Shown piece after piece: positions 25,018 to 34,162 of a DNA stretch of 64,000 bases (positions within the stretch are counted from its first letter, which is position 1; each line of letters begins with the position of its first letter). A program made the translations under genes and the position numbers. The notes beneath the pieces were generated by a model that saw only the letters and a program-made list of their open reading frames with translations, did no database searches and was not told the DNA's origin. Source of the stretch: Hymenobacter terrenus (lineage in GTDB: Bacteria; Bacteroidota; Bacteroidia; Cytophagales; Hymenobacteraceae); NCBI RefSeq assembly GCF_000972495.1, contig NZ_LATM01000001.1, positions 951,241 to 1,015,240 on the forward strand. Reading direction: 5' to 3'.

Positions 25018-26271
25018 ATGAAAAACCAAGCTCCCTTCCGCCTCACCGGGGCCCTGCTCCTCGCTGCGGGCCTGCTGCTCATCACCTGTTTTGAGCTGCT
25101 GCGCCAAACCCTCGACTACCCCAACGTGCTGCGCGAAAGCTCGGCCCGCATCCTGGCGCTGCACGCCCCCGCCGTGGTGGGCGCCGTGCAGCCGCTGTGG
25201 TACGGGATGACGCTCGGCTCGCTGTGCATGGTCTTCGGCATGCTGCTGCTCGACTACTGCCTGCGCCATTTCCGGGTGCCGTACCGCGCTCTGATTACCA
25301 CCGTGGGGCTGCTGGCCGCCCTGTTCAATGTGTTTGGCTACCTCCGCTGGGTGTTTCTGGTGCCCGGCCTGGCCGCGGCTTACGCCGCTCCCACGGCTAC
25401 CGCTGCCACCCGCGAAGCCGTGGTGGTGGTATTCAACGCGTTTCACCTGTACCTGGGTTTTTCGGTGGGCGAACATCTGGGCTTTTTGTTCTTGGGAATG
25501 TGGGGCCTGCTGCTATCCGTAGCGCTGTACCGCACGGCGGCTTTTCCGCGCTGGCTGGCCTGGGTGGGCGTACCTAGCTCGGTCGGCACTATCCTGGGAA
25601 TACTGGAAGGAGCCGGCTGGGCCCCCGCCGCACAAATTGTCGAAATCAGCGCCTCACTGCTGATTGGGTGGATTATGCTGCTGGGCATTTGCGTGTGGCG
25701 CCGCCGGGAAGGGTTAATTGCACCGCCCGAAATGCCCACGCTGGCACCCAGCCACACGGCCGCTCACCTTGCGCGCAAAGCCGCGGCGCTGGTGGTGCTG
25801 GGCTTGCTCGGCGCGGGCGGCGCGCAGGCACAGCAAGCCCCGGAACGGCAACCTGGCCCGGCCAGCCGCTTCGCCCCCCGCGAAATCAGCGTTAATGGCT
25901 TTCGCAACCCATCTCTCGGCCTCGAATACCGCTACCAGCACGTGTCGGTGCACGCCGGCTATTATCCTACCAACTTCACATCGGGCCGCACGACGTCATT
26001 TCTGAAAACCGGCCTTACACTGTGGTTTCTGCCCGTGGGCAGGCAGGCAAATCCGTCGTCGTTCTATGCATCGGGCTCCTACCTTCGGGGGGTGGACCGC
26101 GAGTATGAGGCCAAAAACGGCGTCGCCGTGGACATAGGCTTTCGGTGGATGGTTTGGAAAGGCCTCAACCTGCGCCTAGGCATCATCGGCCTCAAAGCGC
26201 CCGGCCGCGACCTGGAGATTAATCCCACGCCGGGCATTAGCTACTCCTTCTTCCCCGGCCGCCAAAACTGA
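25018..26271 (+). CDS. DUF4386-like membrane domain fused in frame to an exported barrel-like domain
   Basis: One 417-residue open frame with two parts. Residues 1-236 have about seven hydrophobic segments and resemble DUF4386-type membrane proteins. From Met239 (ATG at 25732) a typical signal peptide follows (RKAAALVVLGLLGAGGAQA, cleavage after Ala271), then residues 290-417 look like a small outer-membrane barrel (alternating aromatic strands, final GISYSFFP). A single chain with this plan would cross the inner membrane and also need the outer membrane, which is hard to rationalise. Either two adjacent genes have merged by loss of a stop, or the second part is translated separately from 25732. 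The AraC gene is divergent. Confidence 0.7.
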   Translation: MKNQAPFRLTGALLLAAGLLLITCFELLRQTLDYPNVLRESSARILALHAPAVVGAVQPLWYGMTLGSLCMVFGMLLLDYCLRHFRVPYRALITTVGLLAALFNVFGYLRWVFLVPGLAAAYAAPTATAATREAVVVVFNAFHLYLGFSVGEHLGFLFLGMWGLLLSVALYRTAAFPRWLAWVGVPSSVGTILGILEGAGWAPAAQIVEISASLLIGWIMLLGICVWRRREGLIAPPEMPTLAPSHTAAHLARKAAALVVLGLLGAGGAQAQQAPERQPGPASRFAPREISVNGFRNPSLGLEYRYQHVSVHAGYYPTNFTSGRTTSFLKTGLTLWFLPVGRQANPSSFYASGSYLRGVDREYEAKNGVAVDIGFRWMVWKGLNLRLGIIGLKAPGRDLEINPTPGISYSFFPGRQN

Positions 26272-26341
26272 GCGAACGCGGCGCCTCATCCAGCTCAAAG
26301 GAATTTTCTGAGCCGCGCATAGCAGCCTTATCACGAACTAG

Positions 26342-26396
26342 CTCATCCTTGTCCCCAAATAACGCCGTTGCAACGTTACTCGGGGACAAGGATGAG
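26342..26396. repeat. Perfect 15-bp inverted repeat between convergent genes
   Basis: CTCATCCTTGTCCCC (26342-26356) and GGGGACAAGGATGAG (26382-26396) are perfectly complementary, around a 25-nt loop with its own palindrome CGTTGCAACG (26366-26375). It sits between the convergent fusion gene and response-regulator gene, so it could act as a two-way terminator. It has no T-run, and it may be a repeat element. Confidence 0.6.
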
Positions 26397-26399
26397 TAC

Positions 26400-27077
26400 T
26401 TACATAACCAGCTTGTAACCGATGCCGCGGATGTTCACAATCTGCACCTGCGGGTCGTCCTTCAGATAGCGGCGCAGACGCGTAACGAAGACGTCGAGGC
26501 TACGGCCGTTGAAAAATGAGTCGTCGCCCCACAACTCGCGCAGCACGGTAGTCCGCTCCAATACTTGGTTGCGCTGGTCGTAAAGACACTTCAGCAGCTC
26601 CGCTTCGCGGTTGGTGAGGGTTTCTTCTTGGGCACCGAGGCGCAGCTTCTGCTTGGGATGGTCGAACTGGTAGCGGCCGATGGTGAGCGGACCAGCCGGC
26701 GCGGTTGCCGCCACCAACTGCCGGGAGAGCTGGGATTTAATGCGGACAATCAGTTCGTCCATACTGAAGGGCTTTTTCAGATAGTCGTTACCGCCCAACT
26801 CGAAGCCGTGCACTACATCGGCCGGCTGCGAGCGGGCGGTGAGAAAGAGAATGGGCACGGTCGTGTTTTCCTGCCGGATTTGCCTGGCCAGCGAGAATCC
26901 ATCGAGCTTGGGCATCATCACATCAGCCACCACAATATCCGGGCACTGCTGCCGAAACAAGTGCAGCCCCGTTTCGCCATCGGCCGCGAATTGCACCGTG
27001 AAACCACGGCTTTCGAGGCTGTCTTTGACGATGAGACCGAGCGAAGGCTCGTCTTCGATGAGGAGAATGGTTGGCAT
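26400..27077 (-). CDS. OmpR-family response regulator
   Basis: A 225-residue response regulator: receiver domain (1-115) with acidic pocket E8-D9, phospho-acceptor D52 in VVADVMMPKLDG and the conserved Lys in NDYLKKPF; then an OmpR/PhoB winged-helix domain (about 128-225) ending VRGIGYKL-like (NIRGIGYKLVM). Its partner kinase is just upstream (27227-28762), separated by a repeat-bearing gap. The pair is divergent from the GLPGLI/TonB receptor genes and is their likely regulator. Confidence 0.95.
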   Translation of the reverse strand: MPTILLIEDEPSLGLIVKDSLESRGFTVQFAADGETGLHLFRQQCPDIVVADVMMPKLDGFSLARQIRQENTTVPILFLTARSQPADVVHGFELGGNDYLKKPFSMDELIVRIKSQLSRQLVAATAPAGPLTIGRYQFDHPKQKLRLGAQEETLTNREAELLKCLYDQRNQVLERTTVLRELWGDDSFFNGRSLDVFVTRLRRYLKDDPQVQIVNIRGIGYKLVM

Positions 27078-27092
27078 TTATTGTATCAGAAA

Positions 27093-27202
27093 CGTCATGC
27101 AGAGCATAGCGAAGCATCTCGCATGAGATGGTAATTCAATCGTTGGGTAGCGTGGGGTTAGTAGTGGCTCGCGAGATGCTTCGCTGTACTGTGCTTTGCA
27201 TA
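27093..27202. repeat. Intergenic inverted repeat, family B
   Basis: Left arm GCAGAGCATAGCGAAGCATC (from 27099) through CTCGC, right arm GCGAGATGCTTCGCTG then TGTGCTTTGCAT, complementary apart from a small insertion in the right arm. It fills the gap between the kinase and regulator genes and shares the AGCGAAGC/GATGCTTCG core with the element at 20749-20837. Elements with GAAGCATCTCGC cores are, to my recollection, frequent between genes of Hymenobacter. Confidence 0.6.
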
Positions 27203-27226
27203 ACGGGCTAGAATCTCGATAACGCT

Positions 27227-28762
27227 CTACGCTTGCGGAATCCAGAGCGCAAATTCACTGCCGCGACCCAGGCTACTGCGCACGCCAATGTGGCCGCCGT
27301 GCCGCTCCACTACCTGCCGCACGTAATACAAACCCAAGCCAAAGCCTTTGACATTGTGCAGATTGCCAGTGGGCACCCGAAAGAACTGGTCGAAGATGGC
27401 CTGCTGGTAGCCGGGCTCGATACCAGGGCCGTCATCGGCCACGGTGAGGTGCCAGCCGGTGGGCTCCTGGCGGCCGCGAATGGTGATGGTCACGGCTTCT
27501 TTGGAATACTTGATAGCGTTGTCGATGAGGTTGTTGATAACGTTGCCCATGTGCAACTTGTCGAATCTCACCGAGGCTGCCGGGGCTACTTCCACGTCGA
27601 ATTTCACGGGCTTGGCGGCTTGCAGCTGGTGACGGGCCACGATTTCGGCCACCAGCTCGGCAGGCTGCACGGGCTCGGGCGTCAGCTGTAGTTGCTGGCG
27701 CTCATCCACGGCAATGTTCAGCACTTTCTCTACGAGGTCGGACAGGCGTTGTAGCTCGGTGCGCGAGATGCGTAAGTAGGCTTGGGTTTTGGTGGGGTTA
27801 TTCAGGGCGCCAAAGTTTTGGAGGGCCTCTACGGCCGCCGACACCGTGGCCAGGGGCGTTTTCAGCTCGTGCGTCATGTTGTTGATGAAGTCGTTCTTAA
27901 CCTCGGATAGCTTTTTCTGTTTGAGAATGGTGCTCAGCATCAGCCAAAAGCAGCCAGTGGTAAGGGCCAGCAGCAGCACCGAGCCGATCAGCGGTCCAGC
28001 CATCCGCTGGAGAATGTAGAACGTGGGCGCGGGAAAGCGGGCTTGGATGTAGAGGTCACGGATCAGCAGCAGCGGGACGGGCGGCGTTTGCACATCTGGC
28101 CCCGAAGACTTCGCCTGGTCCGCTGCCTGGAGCGGGCGGCCACGACGTTGGATAACTGAATCGGGCTTTCGGGCCTTGCCAGCAGGCCGCAGCCTGATTA
28201 CCTGGGTTTCGCCCGGCCCGGGCAGCGAGTCGAGGGCAATTCGGAACTGTATCGAGTCGCTCAGCTGGTACTGCTGGGAGGGAATAAGCCGGAGAGTATC
28301 GAGCAGGAAACCGGCGTTGACACCACGCAGACGGAGCTCGGCCTGATAGGCCCGGGCCAACTTGGGAAGACTCAGCGGCCAGCGGTCGATGATGCGCTTG
28401 GTGTAATCAAGGCCGTGTAACGGAACAGATGAATTAGTCTTAAACCGGCGTACCGTGATACCAGCGGCGGGATTGGACTCGGCCAATTCGGGTTCCTGGC
28501 TTGGGTAGCGCAGCAAGTCCACGGTCAACACCCGAACTTTTTTGGTCGAAATCTCGGGCTGGCGGGTCATCTCAACCGTCAGGAAGCGCGTGAACGCCTC
28601 CTGCTCGCGCTGGCCGACCACGAACAGCGCCTCGCGCACATCACGGCCAAACTGCTCGCGGCTGAGCAACCAGGTTTCGTAGAGCCAGTAGGCCTGAAAC
28701 CCGTTGATGCCCACGATGCAGAGCGTCATCAGCCAGAAGATAATCCGAATGCGGTGTTTCAA
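27227..28762 (-). CDS. Sensor histidine kinase
   Basis: A 511-residue inner-membrane kinase: N-terminal membrane segment (about 5-27), a roughly 220-residue periplasmic sensor region without a recognised domain, a second membrane segment (about 258-280), HisKA with phospho-acceptor His in MTHELKTPL, and HATPase_c with N-box NLIDNAIKYS, VADDGPGI and GFGLGLYYV. Only a TTG (28762) is available at the expected N-terminus. It pairs with the downstream OmpR-type regulator. Divergent from the GLPGLI gene by about 170 bp. Confidence 0.92.
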   Translation of the reverse strand: MKHRIRIIFWLMTLCIVGINGFQAYWLYETWLLSREQFGRDVREALFVVGQREQEAFTRFLTVEMTRQPEISTKKVRVLTVDLLRYPSQEPELAESNPAAGITVRRFKTNSSVPLHGLDYTKRIIDRWPLSLPKLARAYQAELRLRGVNAGFLLDTLRLIPSQQYQLSDSIQFRIALDSLPGPGETQVIRLRPAGKARKPDSVIQRRGRPLQAADQAKSSGPDVQTPPVPLLLIRDLYIQARFPAPTFYILQRMAGPLIGSVLLLALTTGCFWLMLSTILKQKKLSEVKNDFINNMTHELKTPLATVSAAVEALQNFGALNNPTKTQAYLRISRTELQRLSDLVEKVLNIAVDERQQLQLTPEPVQPAELVAEIVARHQLQAAKPVKFDVEVAPAASVRFDKLHMGNVINNLIDNAIKYSKEAVTITIRGRQEPTGWHLTVADDGPGIEPGYQQAIFDQFFRVPTGNLHNVKGFGLGLYYVRQVVERHGGHIGVRSSLGRGSEFALWIPQA

Positions 28763-28935
28763 GCGGCAGGAAAAAACAGGGCGGAAAAGATAGGCCGCCC
28801 GCCGGGGGAGCCGTCACGAAATTACCAGATGGAGCGCGTCTTTGAGGCCCGTTAACATACTTTAACACAGAATAACAGTACTTAACAAGCCAGCGCCGGT
28901 GCTTTGTATCGTCAAATCTAACCCCTCTTTTTTCG

Positions 28936-29730
28936 ATGAAAAAGCACCTGTTATTCGCCGCCTTTCTGGGCCTGAGCATGCCCGCGCTGGCCCAGCCCGC
29001 CGCGGGCCGCATCCACTACGAAATCACCAGCCGTCTGGACGCGCCGAAAGTCATCGGCCTCGACGGAGTGGTACTCAAGCCCGGCAGCCCCGGCTACCCT
29101 GAACTGCCCGATGCTATCACCCGCGGCATGACCCTGCTCTACGGCAAAGCCTACGCCCGCGAAGAGGAGGCAGAAGGCGGCATCCAGGTACTCGGCAATG
29201 CCCCGGAATCGGCTGGTGCCACCCCACCCCCGACGTCTCAGCGGGCACTCGACCCAGCTGCCTTCCGACCAACATTTTCTGAAACCATTTATGCCAACCT
29301 CGCCGAGCACACGCAAATGCGAGTAATCGCTGTCGGTCAGGCCGCGCGCTACCGCACCGAAGCGCCCTACGCTACTCCCGCCGACTGGCGCGAGACAGGC
29401 CGCCGCAAAGCCATTGCCGGGCTGAATTGCCGGGAGGCGAAAGCTACGTTGAAAGGTGCCCACTACACCGCTTGGTTCACCACGGAGCTGCCATTTACTT
29501 ACTCGCCGGTTCGGGAAATGGCGCCGCCACGGGGCGTGGTGTTGCTGCTGGAAAACGAGAAACAGCAGTATCGCGCCACCAAGCTCGATGCCAAAGCCGT
29601 GGCCGAAACCGAATTGCAGCCGCCCAGCGATGCCCGTTTGGTCGGCCCCGCTGAACTGGCGGAGGTGCGTGACAAGGCCAAAGCTGACTTTATGCGCCAG
29701 CTGGTAGACGGGGCGGCCCAGAAGCAGTAA
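28936..29730 (+). CDS. GLPGLI family exported protein
   Basis: A 264-residue protein with a signal peptide (cleavage after PALAQ or nearby) followed by GRIHYEITSRLD, an opening typical of the GLPGLI family. The diagnostic later segment is here KAIAGLNCREAKATLKGAHY followed by AWFTTELPFTYSP. GLPGLI proteins are a Bacteroidota family of unknown function, often next to outer-membrane receptors of the type encoded 30 nt downstream. A centre of about 40 Pro/Ala-rich residues (near 80-100) is variable. ATG 28936 sits 37 nt after a GTGCTTTG promoter-like box. Confidence 0.85.
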   Translation: MKKHLLFAAFLGLSMPALAQPAAGRIHYEITSRLDAPKVIGLDGVVLKPGSPGYPELPDAITRGMTLLYGKAYAREEEAEGGIQVLGNAPESAGATPPPTSQRALDPAAFRPTFSETIYANLAEHTQMRVIAVGQAARYRTEAPYATPADWRETGRRKAIAGLNCREAKATLKGAHYTAWFTTELPFTYSPVREMAPPRGVVLLLENEKQQYRATKLDAKAVAETELQPPSDARLVGPAELAEVRDKAKADFMRQLVDGAAQKQ

Positions 29731-29760
29731 TCAGCAGGAACCCTTACTGCTGATTTACAG

Positions 29761-32538
29761 ATGATACGCCTCTTCTTTCTGCTGCTGGTGCTCAGCCTCC
29801 CGGCAGAAGCTCAGCGGCTCGCCGAAGCCCGCGTGTTCGGCAAGGGTACTATTGCCGGCGTGGTGCTCGACTCAGCCACCGGCAAACCGTTGCGCGCGGC
29901 CTCCGTCTCGTTGCTCCAAGGGCGCGACTCGTCGTACGTGGCCGCCACCATCACCGGCGGCGAGGGCCAGTTTGAGCTACGCGGCGTGGCATCGGGAGCT
30001 TACCAACTGCGGGTTACGTCGCTGGGCTACGCGAGCCACCACCAGCCCGTGCGTATTACCGCCGACGAGCCCGCCGTGCAGGTCGGCCCGCTCCGGCTCG
30101 GCCCCCTCAGCCAGCAGCTCGGCGAGGCTGTAGTGGTGCACGAGCGCGCCCCGGTTAGCGTGCACGGCGACACCGTGGATTTCAACGCCGTAGCCTTCAA
30201 AACCCAGCCCAACGCGGCCGTGGAATCATTGCTGAAGAAGCTGCCGGGGGTGGAAGTGGACCGCGACGGCAGCATCCGCTCGCAGGGCCAAGCCGTGAAC
30301 CGCGTGCTGGTCGACGGCAAGCCCTTCTTCGGTGACGACCCCAAAATGGCCACCCGCAACCTGCCGGCCGACATCATCGACAAGGTGCAGATGTACGACC
30401 AACAAAGCGACCAGGCGGCCTTCTCGGGTATCGACGACGGCAACCACCAGCGCACCCTCAACCTTGTGACCAAGCGCGACAAGCGCAAAGGCTACTTCGG
30501 CGCCAATAGCGTGGGCGTGGGTTCCGACGGCCGCTACCAGGGCCGACTGGGCATGAACCGCTTCAACAACGGCCGCCAGATTTCGCTGCTGGCCCAGGCT
30601 AATAACGTCAACCAGCAGGGCTTTTCAGATAACGGGGACCCAGCCGCGGTCAATTTTGGCCCCGCACCCGGTGGGCCCGGTAGAGGTAGCCAGCAGAACG
30701 CGCCTGGCTCAACCAGCGCCCAGCCCGCCAACATCACCGAATCGGGTGCCATCGGCCTGAACTACCGCGACGCCTGGGGCAAGCGCGCCGAAGTGGCCAC
30801 CAGCTACCTCACCAGCCGCGCCATCGTGACCACCGACCAGCAAATTCGGCGCGAAAACGTAGCCGGCTTGGCGGGTGCCGAAACTGGCCTGCCGCTCCTC
30901 ACCACCCAAAACCAGCTAACCCGCCGCACAGCCAGTAGCCACCGCTTCAACCTGCTCCTGGACTATACCCTGGATTCACTGACCTCCGTGCGGCTGACGC
31001 CTTACGGCTGGTGGCAAAACACCGACCTGAACCGCCAGCTTCAGCAGCAGTCCAGCACCGGCAGCCTCCTGCTCAACCAGGGTCGCAACAGCTACGCGGC
31101 CAACACCAACAACCCCAACGGCGGCGGCAACTTCCTGCTGCTACGCCGCTTTGCCCGGCTCGGCCGCACGTTTTCGGCCAGCCTCAGCTCCACGCTCAGC
31201 AACCAGGACGGCACCGATTTCAACCGCGCCACTAACACGTTTTTTGATGCCAGCGGTACTCCCACCACGCAGCAGTTCAACCAGCGCATCGAGCAAACGA
31301 CGCCCGTTCGCAACAATGTGCTGAGCTTGTCCTACGTCGAGCCGCTCTCGCTGCGCACCAAGCTGGAGGTCCATTACGCCTTCACCGATGCCCGTAATAA
31401 TGGCAACCGTTTGACTTCGGATTTCAACGAAAGCAGCGGCCGATACGACCAGCTGAATGCCGGCCTAAGCAACCAATTTACGAGCTTGTTTCAGGCCAAT
31501 CGGGCCGGCCTCACGGTGCAAAAGCGCCGCCTGCGCTACACCGTGGGCGTGGGGCTTGATGCCCAGCAGACCGATTTACGGGTGCACAACCGCTCGGCCG
31601 ACACCATCATCCTGCGTCGTTTTATTACACTGCTGCCCAATGCTTTGTTCAACTACACCGGCCGCCGCAACCGCTCCTTGCGCCTGAGCTACCGCACCCG
31701 CCTGAATGCGCCCACCGCCACCCAGCTTCAGCCCGTGCGCGACAATTCCAACCCGCTCAACATTCAGACCGGCAACCCCAGCCTGCGCCCAGAATACGTG
31801 CAGTCGCTGATGGTCACGTATTCGCAGTTCGATGCCGCCACCAACCGCAGCGTGTTTGGCCTGCTGAACGGCAGCCGCGTCGATGACCGGATTGTGTCAG
31901 CTACCACTTTCAACACCCGGGGCGTGCAGACCACTCGGCCCGTGAACGCCGACGGCTTCTACAGTCTCAACGGCTTCCTCTCGCTGGGCCAGCGCCTGAC
32001 TGCCCGCAAAATCAACCTTAATCTGACTACCAACGCCAGTTTTGTGCAGTCGCCTAGCCTTGTGAACGGCGCGTCCAATACCGGCCGTACCTGGAGCCTC
32101 GGCCAGGGTGCCAGTGTCAATTCAGCCTTCAACGACGAGCTGGAATTCGGCCTGAGTGCCAACGCGACCTACCAAAACGCCAGCTACTCCGTCCTAACGA
32201 CCCAAAATACTTCCTACCTCACCCATACTCTCACAGCTGACATCTTTTACCAACTCCCGGCCCGGTTCGTACTCACCTCCGATCTGTGGTACAGCAATAA
32301 CACCGGCCGCGCCGCCGGCTACAACCAGCGCATCACGCTCTGGAACATGGGTTTGGCCCGCCAGTTCTTCACCAACAAGCAGGGCGAACTAAAACTGCAA
32401 GCCTACGATGTGCTGAACCAGAACCGCAGCGTGGTCCGCAACGCTACTGAAACCTACGTGGAAGACATACGCAGCCGCGTTTTGCAGCAGTATTTTCTCC
32501 TAAGCTTCACCTACAACCTGCGACAATTTGGGAAATAG
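29761..32538 (+). CDS. TonB-dependent receptor-like outer membrane protein
   Basis: A 925-residue outer-membrane protein: signal peptide (1-17), a CarboxypepD_reg-like Ig domain (about 30-110; GTIAGVVLDSATGKPL, SLGY), a plug-like domain (about 120-220) with VESLLKKLPGVEV and VLVDGKPFFGDDP, and a large barrel of the OMP_b-brl_3 type. In this group the plug often lacks a recognisable TonB box. It follows the GLPGLI gene by 30 nt, the usual pairing, and the two probably act together in peptide or metal handling; the substrate is unknown. Confidence 0.9.
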   Translation: MIRLFFLLLVLSLPAEAQRLAEARVFGKGTIAGVVLDSATGKPLRAASVSLLQGRDSSYVAATITGGEGQFELRGVASGAYQLRVTSLGYASHHQPVRITADEPAVQVGPLRLGPLSQQLGEAVVVHERAPVSVHGDTVDFNAVAFKTQPNAAVESLLKKLPGVEVDRDGSIRSQGQAVNRVLVDGKPFFGDDPKMATRNLPADIIDKVQMYDQQSDQAAFSGIDDGNHQRTLNLVTKRDKRKGYFGANSVGVGSDGRYQGRLGMNRFNNGRQISLLAQANNVNQQGFSDNGDPAAVNFGPAPGGPGRGSQQNAPGSTSAQPANITESGAIGLNYRDAWGKRAEVATSYLTSRAIVTTDQQIRRENVAGLAGAETGLPLLTTQNQLTRRTASSHRFNLLLDYTLDSLTSVRLTPYGWWQNTDLNRQLQQQSSTGSLLLNQGRNSYAANTNNPNGGGNFLLLRRFARLGRTFSASLSSTLSNQDGTDFNRATNTFFDASGTPTTQQFNQRIEQTTPVRNNVLSLSYVEPLSLRTKLEVHYAFTDARNNGNRLTSDFNESSGRYDQLNAGLSNQFTSLFQANRAGLTVQKRRLRYTVGVGLDAQQTDLRVHNRSADTIILRRFITLLPNALFNYTGRRNRSLRLSYRTRLNAPTATQLQPVRDNSNPLNIQTGNPSLRPEYVQSLMVTYSQFDAATNRSVFGLLNGSRVDDRIVSATTFNTRGVQTTRPVNADGFYSLNGFLSLGQRLTARKINLNLTTNASFVQSPSLVNGASNTGRTWSLGQGASVNSAFNDELEFGLSANATYQNASYSVLTTQNTSYLTHTLTADIFYQLPARFVLTSDLWYSNNTGRAAGYNQRITLWNMGLARQFFTNKQGELKLQAYDVLNQNRSVVRNATETYVEDIRSRVLQQYFLLSFTYNLRQFGK

Positions 32539-32692
32539 GGCGCGGAGTGGGCGAATGTGCCAACGGTCATCGCTACGCTCAGGATGGTAGGTAGGTGCTT
32601 TTACAAAGCCTCGCCGCAAACCAAAATACCTGCCGGCTGCCGCCAAACCCCTGTCGGAATTCATTAAGCAACTCCCGGCCGCCCCGCTGCCC

Positions 32693-32700
32693 TACCTTTG
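32693..32700 (+). promoter_or_regulatory. -7 promoter box TACCTTTG, 8 nt before hemE start
   Basis: TACCTTTG fits TAnnTTTG exactly and ends 8 nt before the hemE ATG, implying a very short or absent leader. The box and its CC prefix are identical to those before marC. It supports ATG 32709 rather than an upstream in-frame start. Confidence 0.55.
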
Positions 32701-32708
32701 CGGCCGAT

Positions 32709-33737
32709 ATGACGCTGAAAAACGACCTTTTCCTCCGCGCCGCCCGTGGCGAAGCCACTGAGCGGACGCCCGTATGGCTCATGCGCCAAGCTGGCCGCAT
32801 CCTGCCCGAATACCGTGCCCTCCGTGCCCGTCTTTCCGGCTTCAAAGAGCTGGTGGAAACGCCCGAGCTGGCCTCCGAAGTCACCATTCAGCCCGTCGAT
32901 GCGCTAGACGTGGACGCCGCCATCATCTTCTCCGACATTCTGGTGGTGCCCGATGCCATGGGGCTACCCTACGAGATGGTGGAAGCCCGCGGCCCGCTCT
33001 TTCCCAACGTCATCCGCACGGCCGCCGACGTAGCCAAGCTGCGCGTGCCCGACCCCGAGGAAGGCCTTGGCTACGTGCTCGAAGCCCTGCGCATCACCAA
33101 GCGCGCCCTCAACGGCCGGGTGCCCCTCATCGGTTTCGCCGGTGCCCCCTGGACACTGCTGGCCTACATGGTGGAGGGCCACGGCTCCAAAACCTTCAGC
33201 AAAGCCCGCGGCATGCTCTACCGTGAGCCTGCCCTGGCCCACCAGCTCCTCGCCAAGATAACGGCCACCACCATTGCCTACCTGCAAGCCCAGGTAGCGG
33301 CCGGCGCCCAAGTGGTGCAGGTGTTCGACTCCTGGGCCGGCACTCTCCCGCCCGACCACTACCACGAGTTCTCGACCCGCTACATCGCCGAAATCTGCGA
33401 AGCGCTGGCTCCCCTCGTGCCCGTCACCGTCTTCGCCAAAGGTGCTTGGTGGGCCGTGCCCGATTTCGCCGCTACTCCCTGCCGCACCATCGGGCTCGAC
33501 TGGAACCAAGACCCCGCCCAGGTCCGCCGCGAAGCCGGCGACAAAACCCTGCAAGGTAATCTCGACCCCTGCGCCCTCTACGGAACCCGCGAGCAGGTAC
33601 AAGCGGCCACCGAAACCATGCTTCGCAAATTTGCCGGCGGCCCCCACATCGCCAACCTCGGCCACGGCGTGTACCCCGATACCGACCCGGACAACGTCCG
33701 CGTGTTTGTGGACACGGTGAAGACGTGGCAGGGTTAA
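32709..33737 (+). CDS. hemE: Uroporphyrinogen decarboxylase (HemE)
   Basis: A 342-residue cytosolic enzyme that decarboxylates the four acetate side chains of uroporphyrinogen III in haem synthesis. Landmarks are [17 protein letters not shown] near the N-terminus, [25 protein letters not shown] and the end [18 protein letters not shown] 32709 matches the family N-terminus and lies right after a promoter box. The next gene starts 34 nt downstream and may be cotranscribed. Confidence 0.97.
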   Translation: MTLKNDLFLRAARGEATERTPVWLMRQAGRILPEYRALRARLSGFKELVETPELASEVTIQPVDALDVDAAIIFSDILVVPDAMGLPYEMVEARGPLFPNVIRTAADVAKLRVPDPEEGLGYVLEALRITKRALNGRVPLIGFAGAPWTLLAYMVEGHGSKTFSKARGMLYREPALAHQLLAKITATTIAYLQAQVAAGAQVVQVFDSWAGTLPPDHYHEFSTRYIAEICEALAPLVPVTVFAKGAWWAVPDFAATPCRTIGLDWNQDPAQVRREAGDKTLQGNLDPCALYGTREQVQAATETMLRKFAGGPHIANLGHGVYPDTDPDNVRVFVDTVKTWQG

Positions 33738-33771
33738 GAATTAACGAGAGCTTTTCACAAAATAACCGCTT

Positions 33772-34107
33772 ATGGTTTCGAACCTAGCCAATATCAACCA
33801 GCTATTTACCAGGATGCAAGCGGCTGGCTTTGACACCACTTCTCCCCTCAAATGGTGCTTCTATTTCACCGGCACGGATAAAGAAAAACTACGCCTGGTT
33901 TACGAAGAGCTTAAAGCCAATGACCATGCGCTGGAAAGCGTGGAAAAGGCCGAAAACAGCGAGCAATGGACTCTTTTTACCAGCACCCACGAGGCACTGA
34001 CCTCGGAAGAGCTACATGAAAGAAACGAGGTTTTTAATGCGCTGGCCGCATCGTATGGTGTGGAATCATATGATGGCTGGCGCGTGGAAAAAACGACCCT
34101 GTTTTAA
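33772..34107 (+). CDS. RraB-like (ribonuclease E inhibitor domain) protein
   Basis: A 111-residue protein with the pattern of the RraB/DUF695-adjacent family: a N-terminal helix, FYFTGTDKEKLRLVYEELK, and the end ASYGVESYDGWRVEK with the conserved YDGW. RraB regulates RNase E in gamma-proteobacteria; in Bacteroidota, homologues carry the domain but the target is not shown. It lies between hemE and a PhnA-like gene, with short gaps. Confidence 0.7.
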   Translation: MVSNLANINQLFTRMQAAGFDTTSPLKWCFYFTGTDKEKLRLVYEELKANDHALESVEKAENSEQWTLFTSTHEALTSEELHERNEVFNALAASYGVESYDGWRVEKTTLF

Positions 34108-34162
34108 GCAGGGCTTTACCCTTCACAGTCAGCATTAGCTACCAGAAGAAGGACCAAACAAC

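Noticed and set aside
24904..25476. N-terminal extension of the AraC regulator
   Set aside because: It overlaps the divergent membrane gene and lacks AraC-family similarity.
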